Shown: piece by piece, positions 57,486 to 64,000 of the stretch
How the letters are laid out: every line of letters starts with the position of its first letter
Position numbering within the stretch: position 1 is the first letter of the stretch
Source of the DNA: Opeltia flavorubescens
Lineage: Eukaryota; Ascomycota; Lecanoromycetes; Teloschistales; Teloschistaceae
Length of the DNA stretch: 64,000 nt
NCBI GenBank assembly: GCA_000442125.1
Contig: KE546970.1
Span: 860,667-924,666, forward strand
Direction: 5' to 3'
Position numbers and translations under genes: made by a program
Notes under the pieces: model-generated
The model's database searches: none
Told to the model about the DNA's origin: nothing
What the model saw: only the letters and a program-made list of their open reading frames with translations

Positions 57486-60400
57486 TTACTTTGCCAACCT
57501 CGCCGTAGCGCACCAATTCATCCAGTCCGTAAAGAACGACATCTTTACCCTGCACTTCGGATCCATCAACAAAACCTCTTGCGTCCCTGCATAAATCCCA
57601 ACCACCTTCCTCAAATGCTCTCTGTCCAGCCCCACAAGCAACCTAACAAGAAACAAGCTCGCTTGACTGCAAGCACTGGCATGCGCATTCGATGCCTCCC
57701 TCATAGCTTCCACGTGCACCTCCCTCAGCAGCGTGAACACTGCCTCCGCATCATCAACCTCAGGCATCTCCTTCCCCTTACATATCCTCCCAAACTCCCG
57801 GACTAGATTACACGCCTTGCTCGAAACTTGCTGGCTGGTTGTCATGCGCGTAACACTCAGCAACGGTATCAAAAGCTCCAGAGCCAAAGGCTTCTTATGC
57901 TGCTGTTTGATGAAAATCTCCAGAAGCTCCAGGACGCGGCATTTGAAGTTCACGATTGATTCTCTGGCGTCTTTCTGCTGGGTTTTTTTACTCGTGTTTT
58001 TGCCGAGGTTTCTACGTTCTTTGAAGATTTGGGCGATGTGGACGTCGAGGGCTTCCATCTGCGAGTCGGTCATATCTGAGGAGGATGAGGCAATCGAAGC
58101 GGCGTCGATGTCGGTTGTTGCAGGTTTAATTTTTAGGGCTTGAGCGAGTTTGGCGTCGAAGGCTGCGAGTTCTTCGTCCTCTGCTTCTTCTGAATTGCTT
58201 GTAGCTTCGCTGACCTCATCCTCATTTGCTGAGGGATGGATATCGTTGGCATCCTTCATCTCTACTTCCTCGACATCGGAATTGTCACTGGATGTAGCGA
58301 CCGAAAGCTCGGAATCTCGGTCTTCCTCCTCGAACATTTCATCTTGACCTGCTAGGTTTTCTTTTGTCTCAAGGACCTATACTCGTCAACTACTGAATTG
58401 TCAACCTAGAAGCAAAGGACAAGAACCCGACCTTGATCATTGATTGGAGGCCGTTGCTGTTGACCTCCGATGCGAAAGCAGAAAACACCTGCTGGGTCAA
58501 GCGCTTGAAGAGCTGAGAAGGCTTGGCGCTGAATCCTAGAAGTATTTCTATCAATACCTCGGACCCCTGCTGGCTGTCCTCCGCCTGATCTTTCATTAAG
58601 AGGTCGAAGCAGCTATGTAGCTCATCAAGCATACCCACCGCATCGACATCTCCGTTATATATTTGCACGATGGTGAGCGAATATAACAGCAAGAAAGCTT
58701 CTAAAGAAGTCTTGTTGCCAGAATCTCCCTCTAGACGTCTGTTCACTTGCTCGAGAGCCATCCATGCATTCGAGACGCTGCTTCCAACCGGGCCAGCAAG
58801 GTCGAGCTCTGAATGCAGGGCTGAGTCTGCTTCGTTGGCACGAATCTGACATGCTACATGATATATGTAGTACGCTGGATTCGGAAACTTGCTCATGATA
58901 TGAGACAAACAGGCGGAAATTCGTGACCTCAACATGTCTTGGATCTTTTTCAATATAGGAGGAACGAGAATATCCGCCCGCTCACTTACGGAAGAATTCA
59001 TTGAGAAGTAGGAGTGTACCACGAAAACGTCAAGAAGGTGAGTAGTTAGATCTTTGACATCCGACGAAGGCTCTTTGGAACTCTCGGAATTTTGACGTGA
59101 TTTGAGCAGGGACACGAGCTGATCCGCTATCGCTTGGCTTCTTGCCGCTGCGTTCAGCTCAGTCTGATCAACTGGCTGGCGTAATTTGTTGCAGAGCTCG
59201 TAGACCAGATGACATGCAGTTTTGTCGTCAGCAAGAGCGATCAGTCGTTCCAAAGTTTTGGTCTTGGTAACTTGATCAAAACTTAGATTACCATCCATAG
59301 ACGTTGCTAGGAAAGCATTCAGTGCAGCGAACGCCGAGGAAGGCTCCGCTTCTACACGTTTGACTATCGACTTGATTGATTTTTCGGCAGCAAGGTGCAG
59401 ATAGCGATCCTTGGATGCAAGCTGGTTAACAAGACACCGCTTGAAATTAGCGGTAAAGAGGCTCGGGAGGAACTTCAAAGGGGCATTGAGGAACAGCTGC
59501 TGGAAGAGGAGAAATCCCCAATACTTCCGTTCCTCAGAAGAAGATGAAGCAAAAAGATTTTCTGCTTAAGTCAGCCAATGGTCATAGATCAGGATAAATT
59601 GAAGCATACCATCGACAGCCTGGTGCCAAAAGTCTTGTAAAGCGACAGTTTTTGACTTTGACCCAGAGCCATTAGCGTGACTATTATCAGTCAGCTTAGC
59701 GAGGATAACGTTCCAAACGAAATGGATCCTCGAGGTCCAGTTTCCTTTCTGTAAGACGGTCCCGTTCGCCTCATCTGTATCCGTGGAAGGTGGTGCTTCT
59801 TTGAGGATCTTCGCCAATTTTGGTACCTTTTTTCGGTGTAAAGGGTTCGCGTCTGGCCAAACGCCCACAGGGAACTGAACCTCAGGAAAATCCGCCTGAA
59901 TTTTCAACCATATCGCTATACCTTCCGGAGTCTTGGTCAATCCGTTCTGCTGAAGCATGTCAATGATAGCTTGAGCAAAGCGTGTGTCGTGATGCCCATC
60001 CTTCAGAGTCTGAGACGTTCCGTAGAGTACCCAACCACATTCCTCTCGGAGCCATGGTTTCTTTTTAGCAATTTCGTAGATGATATCAAGTACCCGAGAC
60101 CAAGTTTCTTCGGATGCATGAGGTTGAAAGATTACACTGGACTTGATGAATGCTTCAGCGCCAAACAAACGGCCAAATTGATGATCTCTTTCTTCCTATC
60201 GAGTTATGAACTAAGAACTACATCGTAACTGCAAAGATTCATTCACGCACCTGACCAGAAACCTTACCCTCAATTTCGGTTTGCTTAATCAAGACATCTA
60301 CCAAACCTGCGAGTTGTAATTCACCGGCTCCATCAACGGGCGGTTTACCCCATCTTTGCGACAAGAGCTCGGTGAGTGTAATTGAAAAACCAAGCCGAGC

Positions 60401-60610
60401 TGCCTTACGCCCGCTGCAAAGTCCTCGGAGTAGTCTTCGCACAGCTTCGGCAAGTTCATCATTAGAGCGGTGGCTGTCTGCGGAAAACTTAGTGAGGAAG
60501 GCTTTTGCAGCCTTGAGCCTGATCTCTTCACTTTCGTTGGCAAGATCATCATAGATTTCCACTAGCTGGACATCAATGCTTGACGGCTCTCTACGCCGCT
60601 TTCTGGACAT
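57486..60610 (-). CDS. POL5: POL5 / MYBBP1A-type nucleolar protein (DNA polymerase phi family)
   Basis: Exons on minus 60610-60251, 60195-59610, 59561-58432 and 58376-57486 give 988 residues (yeast Pol5 1022). The protein is an alpha-helical HEAT-like repeat array acting in rDNA transcription and 60S ribosome assembly; despite the name it is not a true polymerase. Signatures are RLLRGLCSGRKAARLGFSIT, TELLSQRW, FGRLFGAEAFIKSSVIF, ERKYWGFLLFQQLFLNAP and FTANFKRCLVNQLASKDRYLH. An acidic stretch (EEEDRDSELS to EDEELAAFD) separates the two halves, as in the family. Confidence 0.94.
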
Positions 60611-61206
60611 TCTTTCCCAGTTCTACGGTCACGAAGTTTCTCACAAAATTCTTCTACGCGATTTTAGGCCTGTGTACTTGGCGCCAAGCATCCCCAACCT
60701 CGAGGCTTTTCGACCTTCTCTAGCATCTCTACACGCTTTACAAAATAAGCTTTTCACAGCTTGACAGTATTCCGTGACTCTATCGGCCTATCATTCTGTC
60801 AGCTGCTACTCCCCGCATGTAACCAGTTCCAGGCCAACAATTGATGCGCGGAGCATGCGACGAATCGAAATCGCAGACCAACGTGGAGTCCCCAGCCTCA
60901 GTGACGATATGACAGGGGCGGAAAGAGTCTTCCTGCTTACTCATCTGCGCAAAGTCGGTGTTGATCAGGATTGTGACAACAGTCAGAAGCTGTGGGTACC
61001 AAACATGCATATCCGGAAGCTAATCTCACAAGACCGAGCGGCACTGTATCGGGGAAATCGGTAGTCAGTGGTTCGTTTTTGCAGATAAATTCTGTTGGCT
61101 TCTACAGCCATCTTGGCTTCATGAGCGTTATTCACGGCATGCTCTCCATCTTCAGTTTCGACGTGGAATTTGTGTTTCAGACCTCAGGCGGTTTTGGTCG
61201 GCTGGC
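60611..61206. other. Divergent promoter region, POL5 / SSU1-like
   Basis: About 600 bp between start codons. No gene or strong repeat seen. Confidence 0.4.
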
Positions 61207-62900
61207 ATGGCGGCTTCCACGGGGAAGTATGAGAATCACTACGATACTCATAAGACCAAATGCACCGTAGATGGAAAGCAACAGCAATTGCAAAGACAGA
61301 TGCCACAGCAGCAAAACACTACTTCTGAAAACCTTCAATATGATTCAGCTGGCGATTTCAAGAAGACCTTCACCGGCGCCGAAAGGAAGCAAGAAGCTAC
61401 TCGGATCAATGATCCTGACGATCGCGGTTCTCGAAGAGTTGTCCGTGATTTTTCTCCCTCGTATGCTTCTCTCTGCCCATATGCTTTTCGAAATAGCCTA
61501 ACAAGATCAATTCACGGTCAGATGGTTCATGGTCATCATGTCTACCGGCGTAATCTCTACCATGCTGCACCAGCTTCCGTACCACGCGCGTTGGCTTGAT
61601 ATCCTTTCCTACATTTTTTTCGCAGTCAATCTTGCCCTCTTTCTTATCTTCACATTCATGTCTATCTTGCGTTACACCATATATCCACACATGTTTCTTG
61701 CTGTAATGCGCCATCCGCAACAGAGCTTGTTTGTCGGCACGTTCCCTATGGGACTGGCAACTATCATCAATATGACGATCCTAGCGTGTGCACCCGCTTG
61801 GGGACATGGTTGGGCTACATTTGGGTGGGTGCTGTGGTGGATCGATAGCATTATAGCTCTAGCGACGTGCTTTCATCTATTTTTCGTCATGTGAGTCTGC
61901 TTTCCAGCTTGGAAACGTCTTTTGCTCATGTTCTATGAGAATGTCGAATCGACGTAGCGAATTAGGTGAAATGACAGCCCTTTACATGATGCCCATCGTC
62001 GCTGTTGTAATGGCTGCCACGTCAGGCGGATTCGTTGCCGATGCTCTTCCTAACCCGCAATACCAACTTTGGACTCTCGTCATCAGCTACATCTTTTGGG
62101 GCATCGGTTCGCCGCTGAGTTGGATAATCTTAGTGCTCTACTTCTTACGAATGGCCGTGCATCAGCCGCTGAAGAGGGAAGTGATTGTAACCTTGTTGAT
62201 ACCGATCTGCCCACTTGCATTGGAGGGGTTCTCGTGAGTACTTTGTTTCTTTACTGACCGCGAAGATAAAAGCACTAATGGTGCGACATAGGATCATGAC
62301 CTTTGGCAAAGTAGCCCAGCGCCTCTTTCCCAGCACGCAAGCTCTACCCCACACAGTGAATGCAGGCGAGGCATTTTATGCGGTCGGTATCATGGCTGGG
62401 ATCATCTTATGGGGGTCTGCATTTATCTGGTTTGCAGTCGCCGTGGTCATGTTGAGTGTTTCAGGACGATTTCCTTTCAATATGGGGTGGTGGGGTTTCA
62501 TTTTCCCAATCGGTGAGCATTTTCCGGTCTTTCACCCTGCCGGATGATCGATATCGAATTCGGTCTGATAAAGCCGAATCATGATAGGTGTTTTCACGCT
62601 ACTCACAATCTCAATTGGTGAGGAGCTGGAGTCTAGGTTCTTTAAAGTATTTGCATGCGTAAGTCTCGAACATTCAAATGATATAGCTATTAGGTGTACC
62701 TTCTGACAAGCCTCGTTCTCTTTCTGCAGGTGCTCTTGTTTGCTTGTATCGTCATGTGGCTCGTAATTTCCACATACACGGTGCGAGGCGCGATTTCGGG
62801 GAAAATTTTCGTCGGGCCTCGTCTCGGTAAGGAAATCTATATGGAGAAGCCAAATAACAAAAAGATATCGAGCAACGATGCAAAAGATGGCATCGTGTGA
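61207..62900 (+). CDS. TehA/SLAC1-family transporter, SSU1-like sulfite efflux or C4-dicarboxylate type
   Basis: Exons 61207-61460, 61522-61890, 61940-62233, 62292-62512, 62588-62658 and 62730-62900 give 459 residues. About 85 polar residues precede RRVVRDFSPSWFMVIMSTGV, the start of the ten-helix fold; this needs acceptor tcag|A at 61521. Others: HPQQSLFVGTFPMGLATI, LPIVA-type MMPIVAVVMAATSGG, GFSIMTFGKVAQ and FNMGWWGFIFPIGVFTLL, all typical of Ssu1/Mae1. Ssu1 exports sulfite; Mae1 moves malate; sequence here does not separate them securely. The charged tail ends KISSNDAKDGIV. Confidence 0.9.
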
Positions 62901-63124
62901 CTACCCGGTTGCCCGTAGCGGCCTGTTTGGAACTTGTATGTTGAGGACTATAAAAGCCAGGACGAAGCCGCCACCACCATGAAATTGATGGTACCGGTTT
63001 CATGGTGATGCTCAGGCTACATACGTCGGGTTGTCACCTATTGAGTCTCTGGCGAGCCACATTCCTGCTGGTTCCGTGTGGAATCTTCGGAAGCAAAACT
63101 CTGGCATCATCAATTTAGAGGGTG
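62901..63124. other. Convergent 3' regions, SSU1-like / HET
   Basis: 224 bp, nothing notable. Confidence 0.4.
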
Positions 63125-64000
63125 TTATACGACTTCAATGACCCCGAATTCACCTTCTTGGCTGTCGATGTATTGTTTCTTAGTCATAAGATCTCGTCCT
63201 TGTACCATGGGAACTTTGATATCGGGGTCTCCGTCATTCAGATAGACCCTTAGTAAACCAATGCGGTGGTATTGACCATTCGATCCCTCATTTGGCCTCA
63301 GAAGCAAGCCGGATACATCCGACCGCGGTCCATAGCTTCGTTCCTGGTCCTGGTGCATCGGCATAAAATAGCAACATAACTCAGATCCTAAATACGCCTC
63401 TCCCGGCTTGCAATAATCCAAGTCAGCTGTTGACCTATACCTGACAGACGCACCATTGATTTGTGTCAACTCCCAGTGGAATTTGCTTAAGAAGTATTTG
63501 GGATCTTTCTCTACCACTGTCAAGGTGACAAGACACAGACTGCACCGCAATACAAGGCAGCCACCGTGAACCGGACCAAACATGTCTCCCACGTGGTGAA
63601 TTCTTATTTCGACCACGTCTACCAGCCAGCGGCCTTTCTCGGTATCGGTCCGCGACCTCCAAAACCCACCATTGAGGGAAGCCCACGACCACGTAGGAGC
63701 GATATATACTCCTGATGGTCGATCACAGCCATCAACTTCATCATCATTCCTCTTCCAGAGTAGTTCTGCCAATAACATGGGTTTCCATAGACCAACACAA
63801 TATTCCTCGGGTGCGGACTTGAGTACTTTATGTGCCATGCGCGCAATTCCAGAGAATGCCGTTAACTTGTCTACAGCTTTGGTAAGCTGCTTTGCCGAGT
63901 ATTCTTCTCTGATCCTCTCCCATAACGCATCAACCGCGGAGTCTTTGTCTGAAAGAAGATTGATAATGCGCTTGGTTGGAAGACCTTGGTCATCTATATC
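63125..64000 (-). CDS. HET-domain protein, C-terminal part (5' end outside window)
   Basis: Open frame on minus from the right edge to a stop at 63125, 291 residues visible. KLTAFSGIARMAHKVLKSAP, YCVGLWKPMLLAELLWKR, then APTWSWASLNGG, is the pattern that follows the HET domain in fungal heterokaryon-incompatibility-like proteins; the HET domain itself would lie beyond the edge. The region after it (FGVIEVV end) is the usual variable tail. Many HET genes are fast evolving and nonself-recognition related, but function here is unproven. Confidence 0.85.
   Translation of the reverse strand, partial: DIDDQGLPTKRIINLLSDKDSAVDALWERIREEYSAKQLTKAVDKLTAFSGIARMAHKVLKSAPEEYCVGLWKPMLLAELLWKRNDDEVDGCDRPSGVYIAPTWSWASLNGGFWRSRTDTEKGRWLVDVVEIRIHHVGDMFGPVHGGCLVLRCSLCLVTLTVVEKDPKYFLSKFHWELTQINGASVRYRSTADLDYCKPGEAYLGSELCCYFMPMHQDQERSYGPRSDVSGLLLRPNEGSNGQYHRIGLLRVYLNDGDPDIKVPMVQGRDLMTKKQYIDSQEGEFGVIEVV

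Noticed and set aside
61460-61529. Possible frameshift between RDFSPS and the first helix of the SSU1-like gene
   Set aside because: The acceptor caag at 61505 breaks frame, but tcag at 61521 gives SPSWFMVIMSTG in frame.
1-64000. CRISPR arrays, insertion sequences, operons, ribosome binding sites
   Set aside because: The DNA is eukaryotic with spliceosomal introns; no direct-repeat array, terminal inverted repeats or transposase was seen.

Overview
The window is nuclear DNA of a filamentous ascomycete (Pezizomycotina, possibly Dothideomycetes). The evidence is dense protein-coding genes on both strands, many short GT-AG introns (mostly 48-95 bp) with CTAAC/CTGAC-like branch sites, and fungal families: eisosome Pil1/Lsp1, a CYP52-type P450, Crh-type GH16, RA/LRR/PP2C adenylate cyclase, and a HET domain. 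There is no operon, CRISPR array, tRNA, rRNA or recognisable transposon. I rebuilt the gene models by hand from splice sites, reading frame and family conservation.

Layout. 1-1009: 3' end of a tyrosinase (+). 2237-3511: Pil1/Lsp1 eisosome gene (+) whose start codon is apparently split by an intron. 4034-8107: an MFS transporter and a ten-exon CYP52-type P450, both on minus. 8871-10472: GPI-anchored Crh-type cell wall transglycosylase (-). 11131-12591: cytosolic tyrosyl-tRNA synthetase (+). 13295-20292: adenylate cyclase (+). 21084-21903: fungal cysteine-rich membrane protein (+). 22246-24149 and 24337-32194: divergent CWF19L1/Drn1-like and UTP20. 32490-33026: Zim17/Tim15 (-). 33489-36634: cullin-3 (+). 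37240-38490: RBM42-like RRM protein (-). 38904-40778: 6-phosphogluconate dehydrogenase (+). 41321-43163: SLC35C2/TPT-type transporter (+). 43715-44589: LSM12-like (+). 44991-47239 and 47471-51257: divergent AP endonuclease Apn1 and a BUB1/Mad3 (MadBub) checkpoint kinase. 52137-54080: uncharacterised 647-aa protein (-), followed by 2.36 kb without a gene. 56440-57390: pyroglutamyl peptidase-like (+), convergent with POL5 (57486-60610, -). 61207-62900: SSU1/TehA-type sulfite or dicarboxylate transporter (+). 63125-64000: C-terminal part of a HET-domain protein (-), cut by the window edge.

Most genes are unrelated housekeeping genes that are merely adjacent. Partial functional groupings are the P450/MFS pair (lipid or xenobiotic oxidation and export), the UTP20/Drn1 pair (RNA processing) and the APN1/BUB1 pair (genome maintenance). 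I found no convincing new multi-gene system. The most interesting signals are in gene architecture: a split start codon whose unspliced form reads ATG-TAA, a 10-nt microexon and a GC-AG intron in the P450, tandem in-frame acceptors in 6PGD, a 90-nt tandem duplication in the TyrRS tail, and competing inverted repeats downstream of BUB1.
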